Shown piece after piece: positions 17,073 through 26,382 of a stretch of DNA of 52,385 nucleotides. The stretch covers positions 1 through 52,385 of the forward strand of contig DEJW01000003.1 of NCBI GenBank assembly GCA_002353585.1, written 5' to 3'. Made by a program: the position numbers and the translations under genes. Every line of letters starts with the position of its first letter. Positions within the stretch are counted from its first letter, which is position 1. This DNA comes from Prevotellaceae bacterium UBA2738 (GTDB lineage Bacteria > Bacteroidota > Bacteroidia > Bacteroidales > Bacteroidaceae). The notes beneath the pieces were generated by a model, which saw only the letters and a list, made by a program, of their open reading frames with translations, was not told the origin of the DNA and ran no database searches.

Positions 17073-17120
17073 TTATTAATTATTAATTATCAATTATCAA
17101 TTGTCAATTATCAATTAACC
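17073..17120. repeat. Heptamer repeat between apgM and thrC (opposite orientation)
   Basis: AATTATT, AATTATC and AATTGTC heptamers fill the gap. They are the reverse complement of the GATAATT/GACAATT form seen in the his region. Confidence 0.85.
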
Positions 17121-18425
17121 ATGCAATACTATTCAACTAACAAAAAAGCCCCTATGGCTTCGCTCGAGAAAGCGGTAGTCAAGGGATTGGCAGAAGACAA
17201 AGGTCTCTATATGCCTGAGCGCATCAAGCCCCTGCCAAAAGAATTCTTTGACAGTATCGACAAGATGTCTTTTCAGGAGATAGCCTACACTGTAGCTGAT
17301 GCTTTCTTTGGCGAAGACGTTGATGCTGACTCTCTCAAGAAAATAGTGTATGACACCCTCGCGTTCGACTGTCCTGTGGTGAAGGTTACCGACCAGATAT
17401 ATTCTTTGGAACTCTTCCACGGACCTACGCTGGCATTCAAGGATGTAGGTGCTCGTTTCATGGCCCGTCTGTTGCAGTATTTCCTCAAGAAGGAGAATAA
17501 CGGCAAAGAGGTCAATGTGCTCGTAGCTACCTCTGGCGACACTGGCTCGGCTGTTGCCAATGGCTTCCTTGGTGTTGAGGGCATTCACGTTTATGTGCTT
17601 TATCCTAAGGGCAAGGTCAGTCCTATACAGGAATGTCAGTTCACCACCCTCGGCAAGAATATCACTGCCATAGAGGTTGATGGTGTGTTCGACGACTGTC
17701 AGGCCCTTGTTAAGTCCGCCTTTATGGATGAAGATCTGAATAATCACATGAAGCTCACCTCAGCCAATTCCATCAACGTAGCACGTTTTCTGCCACAGTC
17801 ATTCTATTATTTCAATGCCTATGCGCGTATGAAGGAAATAGGACTGGCTGACCAGCTGGTGATGTGTGTGCCAAGTGGCAATTTCGGCAATATCTGTTCT
17901 GCGTTGTTTGGTCATAAGATGGGACTCCCAATCAAACGTTTCATAGCGGCTAACAATGCCAACGACATCTTCTATAACTACCTGAAGACAGGCGAGTATA
18001 ACCCTAAGCCTTCTAAGGCTACGTTGGCTAATGCTATGGATGTTGGCGATCCTTCAAACTTTGCTCGTATTTACGACCTTTATAAGGGTGACCATCAGCT
18101 CGTTACCAGCATTATTGATGGTGCTACATATACTGATAATAATATCAGACAGACTATGCAGTCATGCTATGCTGAGACGGGATACATTCTCGACCCTCAT
18201 GGTGCTTGTGGCTATCAGGCTCTCAAAGACCTGCTCCAGCCAGGTGAGGTGGGTGTGTTCTGCGAAACGGCTCACCCTGCTAAGTTCAAGGAGAAGGTTG
18301 ACGACATTCTCTCTTCCGATGTCGAGATACCTCAGCGTCTTCAGGAGTTTATGAAGGGCACCAAGCAGAGCATCGCCATGAGCAAAAACTTTGCTGATTT
18401 TAAAGCCTATCTTCTGGGAGAATAA
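17121..18425 (+). CDS. thrC: Threonine synthase
   Basis: ThrC converts O-phosphohomoserine to threonine with PLP. The 434-residue protein has the PLP lysine in GPTLAFKDVGARF (Lys107) and the phosphate-binding ATSGDTGSAVANGF. The CVPSGNFGNICSALFG segment is typical of the family. It opens MQYYSTNKKAPMASLEKAV, as in bacterial group II ThrC. It is the last gene of the threonine operon; the RNase P RNA follows 27 bp later. Confidence 0.95.
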   Translation: MQYYSTNKKAPMASLEKAVVKGLAEDKGLYMPERIKPLPKEFFDSIDKMSFQEIAYTVADAFFGEDVDADSLKKIVYDTLAFDCPVVKVTDQIYSLELFHGPTLAFKDVGARFMARLLQYFLKKENNGKEVNVLVATSGDTGSAVANGFLGVEGIHVYVLYPKGKVSPIQECQFTTLGKNITAIEVDGVFDDCQALVKSAFMDEDLNNHMKLTSANSINVARFLPQSFYYFNAYARMKEIGLADQLVMCVPSGNFGNICSALFGHKMGLPIKRFIAANNANDIFYNYLKTGEYNPKPSKATLANAMDVGDPSNFARIYDLYKGDHQLVTSIIDGATYTDNNIRQTMQSCYAETGYILDPHGACGYQALKDLLQPGEVGVFCETAHPAKFKEKVDDILSSDVEIPQRLQEFMKGTKQSIAMSKNFADFKAYLLGE

Positions 18426-18452
18426 AGAACGTACCGTTCCCGTTAAAATAAA

Positions 18453-18848
18453 AGCAGTGCCCTGGCTCTGTCGCTGGTGTAGCAATACACGAGAGGAAAG
18501 TCCGGGCAGCATAGGGCTCCCCACTTGCGAAAATACAAGTAGTCAGTGATGATTAGCTAAGGCAGAAGAAAATAACCGCCCCCCATTTTTACTTTGTCAT
18601 AAGCGTTAGGGGGTAAGGGTGAGAAGGTGGTGTAAGAGACCACCAGGCATTTGGTGACAAGTGTGCTGTGTCTGCTGGGGGCTGCAAGTTCAAGTATACC
18701 ATCGTCATGTTTAGGGTTGCCCGCCCGAAAGTTCAGCTTACGATGGAGGGTAGAATGCTTAAGCCGTATGGTGACATACGGATTAGATAAATGACAGGCA
18801 CCACCTTTGAGTGGAACAGAACCCGGCTTATAGGGGCACTGCTTTTTT
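18453..18848 (+). ncRNA. rnpB: RNase P RNA, bacterial type A
   Basis: This is the catalytic RNA of tRNA 5' processing. The conserved GAGGAAAGTCCGGGC occurs at 18493-18507, and its partner ACAGAACCCGGCTTATAGG near the 3' end. The ends pair: AGCAGTGCCC at 18453 with GGGGCACTGCT at 18833-18843 (P1). P1 followed by six T forms the terminator. Inner features include the AGGGTGAGAAGGTGG region and a long C-rich/G-rich hairpin at about 18577-18615. The length, near 395 nt, is normal. No clear TAnnTTTG promoter was found between thrC and rnpB. Confidence 0.95.
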
Positions 18849-18907
18849 ATATATTTGAGAGAACTCTTTAACCATTGAACTCTTGAACCAACTGTGCACT
18901 GTGAACA

Positions 18908-20032
18908 ATGAATTGTGAATTAAAAAAACATATTCTCGCCCTTTGGCATGATATTGACGACAAGCGAATAATGGGTACGGCAGTCAACCTTACCTATTCC
19001 ACCCTCCTTGCCTTCGTACCCATTATGGCGGTAGTGTTTGCCATAGCGCGAGGCTTTGGCTATTCCATGTACATCGAAGACTGGTTTCGCGAGTCGCTTG
19101 CCTCTCAGCCTGATGCTGCCAACACCATTATAGGTTTTGTCAACTCCTACCTCGTTCACACCAAGAAGGGAGTGTTCTTAGGCATCGGATTGCTATTCAT
19201 GCTCTTCACCGTGCTCATGCTTATCTCCAACATTGAGCTTGCTTTCAACGATATATGGCAGGTGAAGCGTCAGCGTAGCGTCTTTCGCACCGTTACCGAC
19301 TATATCACTCTGCTTTTCTTTGTACCTATAGTCATCGTTATCAGTTCTGGTCTCAGCATCGTAGTTGCTACCATCAACCACCATCTTAGCAACGTCACCG
19401 TCATAGGTCCGCTCATGTCCTTCATCATCGAGTTTACCCCTTACCTTTTATGGTCTGTTGCCTTCACAGCCCTCTATGTGTTTATGCCCAACACTAAGGT
19501 TCATTTGCGCAGTGCCATAGTGCCAGGCATCATCGCTGGTGTGTGTATGCAGGCATTCCAGATGATATACATCAACTCACAGCTTTGGATATCCAACTAC
19601 AACGCCATCTATGGATCTTTTGCCATAATACCTTTCTTCCTCCTGTGGTTGCAGACTTCATGGATTATCTGCCTGGCAGGAGCCGAACTCAGCTATTGCC
19701 GTCAGAACTCCGATGATTTCTTTGCCAATTCCTTCCAGGAACTATCTTTTCAGGAGAAAGAAGAATTTTCGTGGGAGATTATCCAACTCATCTCTCAGAA
19801 TTTTCGTGAGGGCAATACTCCCTTCACCGATATCGAAATCAAGAAGCGCCTCAAGCGTCCTATGCGAGTAGTCAAGCAACTCCTTTACGACCTGCAGCGC
19901 ATCAACTACATCACCGAACTAACCTACGATGAGAAGGGCGAACCCCCGCATTACCTCCCTGTTCAAGACATCGACAACTTCACTCAGTCTGACATGCGCG
20001 ATAAACTCGCCACCCTTCGCCCCGAAAAGTAA
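18908..20032 (+). CDS. YihY/BrkB family inner-membrane protein
   Basis: The 374-residue protein has about six membrane helices in the first 260 residues (TYSTLLAFVPIMAVVFAIA, FLGIGLLFMLFTVLMLI, ITLLFFVPIVIVISSGLSIV, AIIPFFLLWLQTSWIICLAG). A soluble tail of about 110 residues with a winged-helix look follows (FTDIEIKKRLKRPMRVVKQLLYDL). The family was once labelled RNase BN, wrongly; its true role is not established. The first codons (MNCEL) lie in repeat-like DNA GTGAACAATGAATTGTGAATT. Confidence 0.85.
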   Translation: MNCELKKHILALWHDIDDKRIMGTAVNLTYSTLLAFVPIMAVVFAIARGFGYSMYIEDWFRESLASQPDAANTIIGFVNSYLVHTKKGVFLGIGLLFMLFTVLMLISNIELAFNDIWQVKRQRSVFRTVTDYITLLFFVPIVIVISSGLSIVVATINHHLSNVTVIGPLMSFIIEFTPYLLWSVAFTALYVFMPNTKVHLRSAIVPGIIAGVCMQAFQMIYINSQLWISNYNAIYGSFAIIPFFLLWLQTSWIICLAGAELSYCRQNSDDFFANSFQELSFQEKEEFSWEIIQLISQNFREGNTPFTDIEIKKRLKRPMRVVKQLLYDLQRINYITELTYDEKGEPPHYLPVQDIDNFTQSDMRDKLATLRPEK

Positions 20033-20100
20033 TTCTTGTTAAAAAATATTAAAGAGAAAACTCTTTCAATCTTCAATTTTCAATTTTCAATATTTTTTAC

Positions 20101-20108
20101 TACCTTTG
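20101..20108 (+). promoter_or_regulatory. Probable -7 element of the rho promoter
   Basis: TACCTTTG matches the Bacteroidetes -7 consensus. The -33 region lies in TTCAATTTTCAATTTTCAA repeat-like DNA and has no clear TTTG. The leader to the rho ATG is about 105 nt. Confidence 0.5.
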
Positions 20109-20213
20109 CATCAGGTTTATGGCTTTTGTATGCGCCTTTCAGGTGTGCCACGAACTACGAAATTCACTACATTTTATTAAGAACAACAACATTTTTATAG
20201 CTAAAAGTATATA

Positions 20214-21956
20214 ATGGCTAACGAAGAATTAGAGAACTTGGAGACTGCTCCCAAGAAAAAACGTGGAAGACCAAGCAAGGCAGAACTTGCCGAGCGCGAG
20301 CGTCTCAAGAAATTAAGTGAAGAACAGAATGCTGCTGAACCACAGCTTAATTTTGCGCCATCACCTGAGGCTGAATCTCAGACTGCTGGTGATGAATCTG
20401 CTGAGGGTGCTGATGCTGCTCCTAAGCGTAAAAGAATCCGTCGCACCAAGGCTGAGATAATAGCTGCAGCCGAGGCTACAGCTGCTGCTTTGGCTGAGAA
20501 TAATCAGAAAAAGGCTGACCTCTCCAGGGCTATGGAGGAGGAAGGCTACGACGTGCCTGAGGCATCCTTCGGAGTGGGGGAGAGTAGCGACGATGATGCA
20601 CCCTCTATGGGGCTGATGGAGCGTTTGCAGTCTAAGGTCAACTCTCAGAGTGGTTTCGACCAGCCTTGGGAGGGAGCACCTGCTGACGGCACCGATTTCA
20701 TCATCGTTCAGGATATACCAGTAGAAGACAATGCCGTGATACCTTATTACGACATGTTCGACAATCCTAACAGCGTTGAGAACACAGCCGTGACCTACGA
20801 CGATGCTGCAGAAACAGACGAAGGCGGTTATGACTTCTCAGACATCATTAAGGCTAACGGACTGCTCGAAATTATGCCCGATGGCTACGGCTTCCTTCGT
20901 TCCAGCGACTATAACTACCTCTCATCACCTGATGATGTACACCTCACCGTGCAGCAGATACGCACCTACTTTCTCAAGACAGGTGACGTAGTAGAGTGCA
21001 TGGTTCGTCCGCCTCATGGCAATGAGAAGTACTTCACCATGACCAGCTTGCTTAAGGTCAATGGTCGTAACCCTCGCGACATTCGCGACCGCATCTCATT
21101 TGAAAATCTCACACCTCTCTTCCCTGAAGAGAAGTTCAACCTCTGTGGCAATCCAAGGGCAACCAACATATCCACTCGCATCGTTGACCTCTTCTCGCCA
21201 ATAGGCAAGGGACAGCGTTCGCTCATCGTCTCACAGCCTAAGACGGGTAAGACTATCCTTATGAAGGATATAGCCAACGCCATAGCAGCCAACCATCCTG
21301 AGGCTTACATCATGATGCTGCTCATCGACGAGCGCCCTGAGGAGGTTACCGATATGGCTCGCACCGTCAATGCCGAGGTCATAGCATCCACCTTCGATGA
21401 GCCAGCCGACCGTCATGTCAAGATAGCAGGACTGGTGCTCGAAAAGGCTAAGCGACTCGTAGAGTGCGGACATGATGTGGTCATCTTCCTCGACTCCATC
21501 ACCCGTCTGGCTCGCGCCTACAATACCGTAGCGCCAGCCTCAGGCAAGGTGCTCACAGGTGGTGTCGATGCCAATGCCCTGCAGAAGCCTAAGCGCTTCT
21601 TCGGAGCAGCACGTAATATCGAGAATGGCGGTTCACTCACCATCATCGCTACGGCGTTGACAGATACTGGCAGTAAGATGGACGAAGTAATCTTTGAGGA
21701 ATTCAAGGGCACGGGCAACTCCGAGTTGCAGCTCGACCGTGTTCTTGCCAACAAGCGCATCTTCCCAGCCGTCAACCTCATTGCTTCAAGCACTCGTCGC
21801 GATGATTTGCTGCACGACGAAACCACCCTCAACCGCATGTGGATACTCCGCAAGAGCATCTCCGACATGAATTCTGTCGAGGCAATGCAGCAGATACACA
21901 ACCTCATGACGCGCACTCGTGACAATGCAGAGTTCCTCATGGCAATGAATGGCTAA
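20214..21956 (+). CDS. rho: Transcription termination factor Rho with extended disordered N-terminus
   Basis: Rho is a hexameric RNA helicase that ends transcription. Conserved parts are the cold-shock-like RNA-binding segment LEIMPDGYGFLRSSDYNYL, Walker A SQPKTGKTILMKDIANAI, the Q-loop/R-loop TGGVDANALQKPKRFFGAARN, and the C-terminal SSTRRDDLLHDE. At 580 residues it is about 160 longer than E. coli Rho. The extra N-terminal region (about 1-200) is low-complexity and charged, with two basic motifs KKKRGRPSKAEL and PKRKRIRRTKAEI, and acidic stretches. Bacteroides Rho is reported to have an IDR that drives phase separation; the same is inferred here. Confidence 0.95.
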   Translation: MANEELENLETAPKKKRGRPSKAELAERERLKKLSEEQNAAEPQLNFAPSPEAESQTAGDESAEGADAAPKRKRIRRTKAEIIAAAEATAAALAENNQKKADLSRAMEEEGYDVPEASFGVGESSDDDAPSMGLMERLQSKVNSQSGFDQPWEGAPADGTDFIIVQDIPVEDNAVIPYYDMFDNPNSVENTAVTYDDAAETDEGGYDFSDIIKANGLLEIMPDGYGFLRSSDYNYLSSPDDVHLTVQQIRTYFLKTGDVVECMVRPPHGNEKYFTMTSLLKVNGRNPRDIRDRISFENLTPLFPEEKFNLCGNPRATNISTRIVDLFSPIGKGQRSLIVSQPKTGKTILMKDIANAIAANHPEAYIMMLLIDERPEEVTDMARTVNAEVIASTFDEPADRHVKIAGLVLEKAKRLVECGHDVVIFLDSITRLARAYNTVAPASGKVLTGGVDANALQKPKRFFGAARNIENGGSLTIIATALTDTGSKMDEVIFEEFKGTGNSELQLDRVLANKRIFPAVNLIASSTRRDDLLHDETTLNRMWILRKSISDMNSVEAMQQIHNLMTRTRDNAEFLMAMNG

Positions 21957-22012
21957 GCCATGACACATAAGCAAAACCGAATTTGCAAATAGCAACAAAT
22001 ATTTTTTATAAA

Positions 22013-22045
22013 GCATCGCAGGCAAAGGCTTGCGGTGTTTTTTTG
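22013..22045 (+). terminator. Rho-gene intrinsic terminator
   Basis: GCATCGCAGGC (22013-22023) pairs, with a few G-T wobbles, with GCTTGCGGTG (22028-22037), followed by a T-run to 22044. It sits 56 bp after the rho stop. Confidence 0.75.
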
Positions 22046-22117
22046 TAATAAAGTGAAAGGAGTTTTTCGAAAAAAGAGGCTGTTTAGAGGCGAAACGAGC
22101 ATTTACCCCCGTTTTAT

Positions 22118-22148
22118 TTTGCTGTTTCGTTTTTTTTGCTTAACTTTG
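22118..22148 (+). promoter_or_regulatory. Promoter of iorA
   Basis: TTTG (22118-22121) and TAACTTTG (22141-22148) with a 19-bp spacer give a near-perfect Bacteroidetes promoter. The leader to the iorA ATG is about 55 nt. Confidence 0.8.
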
Positions 22149-22210
22149 CGGAGATTTTAATCAAAAGATTAATCTAAACAGTATAAAAAACTATAATCAC
22201 ACAAAATAAC

Positions 22211-23842
22211 ATGGAAAAGAAATTACTTCTGGGTGATGAAGCGATAGCACTGGGTGCTATACACGCTGGACTGAGTGGTGTATATGCTTATCCTGGCACT
22301 CCATCAACAGAGATTACTGAATTTATTCAGAACAATCCTTACGCCAAGGAACAGAAGATTCGTTCACGTTGGTGTACAAATGAGAAGACCGCTATGGAGG
22401 CGGCTTTGGGTATGTCTTATGCTGGCAAGCGCGCTCTGGTGTGCATGAAGCATGTTGGTATGAATGTGTGTGCCGATGCGTTTGTCAATAGTGCTATAAC
22501 AGGTGTGGAGGGTGGTCTCGTAGTTCTTGCTGCAGACGACCCTTCAATGCATTCCAGCCAGAACGAGCAAGACTCTCGTTTCTATGGCAAGTTTGCTCTT
22601 ATCCCTATCTTCGAGCCATCTAACCAGCAGGAGGCTTATGACATGATGAAGATAGCCTTCGATTTCTCTGAGGCTATCAAGGAACCAGTCCTGCTTCGTG
22701 TTGTAACCCGTCTGGCTCACTCTCGTGCTGCTGTAGCTGTTGACCAACCTAAGGCACAGAACCAGATGAAGCCATCTACTGACCAGTGGGTGCTGTTGCC
22801 AGGTATAGCAAAGAAGAAGTACAGCGTACTGCTTGAGAAGCAGGAGCAGATGCTTATGGCAGCTAACAAGAGCCAGTTTAACATCTCTGAGTATGGCGAT
22901 TCTGCTAATAAGGCAGAGAAGGTGGGCATCGTTGCTTGTGGCATAGGCTACAACTATGTGAAGGAGGCTATGGCTCAGTTGCCTAAGGAGAAGCAGGCTA
23001 TGTTCAATATCGAGAAGGTGTCACAGTATCCTCTTCCTGAGCAGCGCATCCAGATGCTTGCCAAGGAGTCTGGCAAACTGCTCGTAGTAGAAGATGGTCA
23101 GCCTGTTGTGGAGCAGGATGTGAAGGCACTTCTGGGCACAGGTTATATAGTAACAGGTCGTCTGACGGGTGCTCTGCCTCGTACTGGCGAACTCACACCA
23201 GACAGCGTAGCAGCAGCTTTGGGTGTTGAGGCACCTCAACTTATGGCTCCTGCCAAGAATCTGGCTGGTCGTCCTCCACAGCTCTGTCAGGGTTGCGGAC
23301 ACCGTGATGTGTATGGTGCTCTGCGTGAGATTATCGACGAGATGCCTGACGCACGCGTCTTTGGCGACATAGGTTGTTATACTCTCGGCGCTCTGCCTCC
23401 ATTCAAGGCTCTCTCAAGTTGTGTTGATATGGGTGCTTCAATCACTATGGCTAAGGGTGCTGCCGATGCTGGTCTGCGTCCTGCTATCGCTGTGATAGGT
23501 GACTCTACCTTCACTCATTCAGGTATGACGGGCTTGCTCGATGCTATCAACGACAACAGTCCTATCACCGTTATCATCTCCGATAACCTTACCACTGGTA
23601 TGACTGGCGGACAGGACAGTGCTGGTACCAATAAGTTTGAGGCTATCTGTCTCGGACTCGGTATGGACCCTGAGCACCTGCATGTTGTAACGCCACTGCC
23701 TAAGAATATCCCTGCTATCGCTCAGCTTATTCGTGACGAGATAGCTTATGAGGGTGTGAGTGTTATCATCCCACGTCGTGAGTGCATACAGACGGCTTCA
23801 CGTCATGCCCGCGAGAAGGCGAAAGAAAAGAAGACCCTCTAA
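22211..23842 (+). CDS. iorA: Indolepyruvate ferredoxin oxidoreductase, alpha subunit (lacks C-terminal ferredoxin domain)
   Basis: The thiamine-diphosphate subunit interconverts aryl-pyruvates with aryl-acetyl-CoA and CO2. Motifs: GVYAYPGTPSTEI in the pyrimidine-binding half, CQGCGHRDVYGAL, GDIGCYTLGALPPF, and the TPP/Mg region GDSTFTHSGMTGL...DNLTTGMTGGQDS. The 543-residue chain ends soon after IIPRRECIQTASRHA. The two-cluster ferredoxin domain (paired CxxCxxC motifs) usual in archaeal IorA of about 600 residues is absent, so electrons must pass to a separate ferredoxin. iorB follows after 57 bp. Confidence 0.92.
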   Translation: MEKKLLLGDEAIALGAIHAGLSGVYAYPGTPSTEITEFIQNNPYAKEQKIRSRWCTNEKTAMEAALGMSYAGKRALVCMKHVGMNVCADAFVNSAITGVEGGLVVLAADDPSMHSSQNEQDSRFYGKFALIPIFEPSNQQEAYDMMKIAFDFSEAIKEPVLLRVVTRLAHSRAAVAVDQPKAQNQMKPSTDQWVLLPGIAKKKYSVLLEKQEQMLMAANKSQFNISEYGDSANKAEKVGIVACGIGYNYVKEAMAQLPKEKQAMFNIEKVSQYPLPEQRIQMLAKESGKLLVVEDGQPVVEQDVKALLGTGYIVTGRLTGALPRTGELTPDSVAAALGVEAPQLMAPAKNLAGRPPQLCQGCGHRDVYGALREIIDEMPDARVFGDIGCYTLGALPPFKALSSCVDMGASITMAKGAADAGLRPAIAVIGDSTFTHSGMTGLLDAINDNSPITVIISDNLTTGMTGGQDSAGTNKFEAICLGLGMDPEHLHVVTPLPKNIPAIAQLIRDEIAYEGVSVIIPRRECIQTASRHAREKAKEKKTL

Positions 23843-23899
23843 ATCTCTCTTAGAGGGAGACTTTTGGTTCAAAGGTTCAATATTCAATAGTTCATATTT

Positions 23900-24475
23900 A
23901 TGAAAAAAGATATCATATTATGCGGTGTGGGAGGACAAGGTATCCTCTCCATAGCAACAATCATAGGTGAGGCAGCTACACGTGCCGATATCAATTTGAA
24001 GCAGGCTGAGGTTCACGGAATGAGCCAGCGCGGTGGTGATGTGCAGTCTAATCTGCGTCTCTCTACCGACCCTATCTACAGCGACCTTATATCAAAGGGT
24101 GGGGCAGACCTCATCATCTCTATGGAGCCTATGGAGGCTCTGCGTTATCTGCCTTATCTGTCTAAGGATGGCGTGATAGTAACCAGCAACAAGCCTTTGG
24201 TCAACATTCCTAACTATCCTGAGGAGGAGGCACTCTTCGCTGAGCTCGCTTCTCTGCCTCATGTGGTGCAGCTTGATATCGAGGCAGTGGCTAAGGATGC
24301 TGGCAGTGTCCGTAGTGCCAACGTGGTGCTGTTGGGTATGGCTGCCAAGTATATAGAGATAGTTTCAGCCGATGCCCTTCGTCAGGCTGTTGCAACAGTT
24401 TTTGCCCGCAAGGGTGAGAAGATTGTAGAATCTAATCTTAAAGCCTTCGACATGGGTGCGGAGACATCAAAATAA
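23900..24475 (+). CDS. iorB: Indolepyruvate ferredoxin oxidoreductase, beta subunit
   Basis: The gamma-type domain partner of IorA has 191 residues. It opens DIILCGVGGQGILSIATIIGEAA and has the family block QAEVHGMSQRGGDVQSNLR. The GSVRSANVVLLGMAAKY segment is typical. It ends 4 bp before the paaK start, so translation is probably coupled. The order iorA-iorB-paaK matches known Bacteroidetes and archaeal aryl-acid clusters. Confidence 0.93.
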   Translation: MKKDIILCGVGGQGILSIATIIGEAATRADINLKQAEVHGMSQRGGDVQSNLRLSTDPIYSDLISKGGADLIISMEPMEALRYLPYLSKDGVIVTSNKPLVNIPNYPEEEALFAELASLPHVVQLDIEAVAKDAGSVRSANVVLLGMAAKYIEIVSADALRQAVATVFARKGEKIVESNLKAFDMGAETSK

Positions 24476-24479
24476 AATC

Positions 24480-25817
24480 ATGGCTTACAGAAGAGAATTA
24501 CCAGATTGGAAGTCCGAGTATCTTGACCCCGAACTCGAGACTATGACGCGTGAGCAGATAGAGGCTCTGCAGGTAGAGCGCCTGAAGGAGACCGTCAAGC
24601 GCTGCATGAACAATCCTTTCTACAAGGCTCGCCTTGAGAAGGCTGGCGTCACACCAGAGAATATCACGTCTGTTGACGATATCCGTCGCATACCTTTCAC
24701 CACTAAGCAGGACCTTCGCGACACCTATCCATTCGGTCTTGCGAGTGCTCCGCTTACGGAGTGTGTGCGTCTGCACAGTTCATCAGGCACCACAGGCAAT
24801 CCTACCGTAATCCTTCACACCCAGAAGGACCTTGACGAGTGGGCTAACCAGGTGGCACGTAACCTGTGGATGGTGGGACTGCGTCCTAATGACGTGTTCC
24901 AGAATTCATCAGGCTATGGCATGTTTACTGGCGGACTGGGATTCCAGTATGGTGCTGAGCGTCTCGGTATGCTCACCATCCCTGCTGCTGCTGGCAACTC
25001 ACTGCGCCAGATAAAGTTTATGACCGACTTTGGCACTACAGCCCTGCATGCTGTTCCTTCTTATGTTACCCGTCTCTATGAGGTGATGCAGGAACAGGGT
25101 GTCGACCCTCGTAAGGATACCAAACTGAAGGTGCTCGCCATAGGTGCTGAACCTCACTCTGAGGAACAGCGTAAGCGCATCGAGAAGATGATGGGTGTTA
25201 AGGCATACAACTCATTCGGTATGTCTGAGATGTGTGGTCCTGGCGTAGGCTTTGAGTGTAAGGAGCAGAATGGTCTCCACTTCTGGGAGGACTATTACAT
25301 CGTTGAGATAGTTGATCCTGAGACCCTTGAGCCAGTGCCCGATGGCGAGATAGGTGAACTGGTGCTCACCTCTATCCGTCGTGAGGCTATGCCTTTGCTG
25401 CGTTATCGCACCCGCGACCTCACCCGTGTGCTTGGCAGAGGTTGTCCATGTGGCAGAAATCATGTGCGCCTCGACCGCATGAAGGGTCGTAGCGATGATA
25501 TGATGGTATTGCGTGGCGTAAATATTTTCCCTATACAGATAGAGAAGATACTGATGCAGTTTAAGGAACTTGCCAGCAACTACCTCATCACGCTCACCAC
25601 TGACGAGAATAACGACAACATGACCGTGGAGGTAGAACTGGAGGAACTCTTCACTGACGACTACCAGCGTCTGGAGTCACTCAAGAAGAGCGTCACTCGT
25701 GCCCTCAAAGACGAGATACTCCTTACTCCTATAGTTAAACTCGTGCCTAAGGGTAGCCTCCCTGTCTCTGAGGGCAAGGCCGTCCGTGTGGTAGATAAGA
25801 GAACCGTTTATCAATAA
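24480..25817 (+). CDS. paaK: Phenylacetate-CoA ligase (first copy)
   Basis: This adenylate-forming enzyme activates phenylacetate or a related aryl-acetate to its CoA ester; run backwards, it yields acid plus ATP. In 445 residues it has the P-loop LHSSSGTTGNPTVILH, AYNSFGMSEMCGPGVGFEC, YRTRDLTRVL with the Cys pair in GCPCGRNH, and GRSDDMMVLRGVNIFPIQIE. ATG 24480 is chosen because the upstream frame overlaps iorB. Beside IorAB it probably links aryl-acetyl-CoA to free aryl-acetate. Confidence 0.92.
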   Translation: MAYRRELPDWKSEYLDPELETMTREQIEALQVERLKETVKRCMNNPFYKARLEKAGVTPENITSVDDIRRIPFTTKQDLRDTYPFGLASAPLTECVRLHSSSGTTGNPTVILHTQKDLDEWANQVARNLWMVGLRPNDVFQNSSGYGMFTGGLGFQYGAERLGMLTIPAAAGNSLRQIKFMTDFGTTALHAVPSYVTRLYEVMQEQGVDPRKDTKLKVLAIGAEPHSEEQRKRIEKMMGVKAYNSFGMSEMCGPGVGFECKEQNGLHFWEDYYIVEIVDPETLEPVPDGEIGELVLTSIRREAMPLLRYRTRDLTRVLGRGCPCGRNHVRLDRMKGRSDDMMVLRGVNIFPIQIEKILMQFKELASNYLITLTTDENNDNMTVEVELEELFTDDYQRLESLKKSVTRALKDEILLTPIVKLVPKGSLPVSEGKAVRVVDKRTVYQ

Positions 25818-25923
25818 TTGAAAGTTTTCGTTTTCGTAGCCCTTTAGGGTGTTTCGTTTTCGTACGGAGTTTAGCCCCCGTTCCCAATGCGTAAGCGTTG
25901 GGGCTCCATAAAACAATAAGATT
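25818..25923. repeat. Hairpin-cassette repeat between paaK and the ACT gene
   Basis: CGTTTTCGTAG-CCC-ttta-GGG-TGTTTCGTTTTCGTACGG is followed by a second stem, AGCCCC...GGGGCT, around AATGCGTAAGCGTT. It is the same cassette style as the his spacers but lacks the heptamer tract. Confidence 0.75.
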
Positions 25924-26346
25924 ATGACAATCAAACAACTTTCCATTTTCATAGAGAACAAGAGCGGAGCACTGCTCCGAGTTCTCAAGTTGCTGAGAGA
26001 CAACGGCATAAGCATCGTTATCAGCAATATCAGCGACACCTCAGAGTTTGGTATCTACCGCCTCATCTGCAGCGATACCGACAAGGCATTCCGCATCCTC
26101 CACGACAAGGGTATCAATGCCACCATCACCAATGTGTTTGCCATACGCCTTGCCGACAACAAGGTGGGGGCTGCTGCTGATGTCATGACCCTCATAACTG
26201 AGGCTGGTGTGGGCATCAAGTATATGTACTCCTTCCTGCTCGACGGCAAGGGAGTGCTGGTGTTCCGTGCCGACAACGATGATAAGGCTAAGGAGGTAAT
26301 CCTGCTCAACAAACTCGATTTCTTGGGCGAGAAAGACCTGTGCTGA
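25924..26346 (+). CDS. Tandem ACT-domain protein, probable aromatic-acid sensor
   Basis: The 140 residues form two ACT domains: TIKQLSIFIENKSGALLRVLKLLRDNGISI and, from about residue 72, GAAADVMTLITEAGVGIKYMYSF. ACT domains bind small ligands, often amino acids. A stand-alone tandem-ACT gene next to ior/paaK genes is a recurrent arrangement; it is probably a regulator of flux in the cluster, though the target is unknown. Confidence 0.82.
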   Translation: MTIKQLSIFIENKSGALLRVLKLLRDNGISIVISNISDTSEFGIYRLICSDTDKAFRILHDKGINATITNVFAIRLADNKVGAAADVMTLITEAGVGIKYMYSFLLDGKGVLVFRADNDDKAKEVILLNKLDFLGEKDLC

Positions 26347-26382
26347 TTTTTTTCTAACTAAATATTGTATTCCATAACAACA

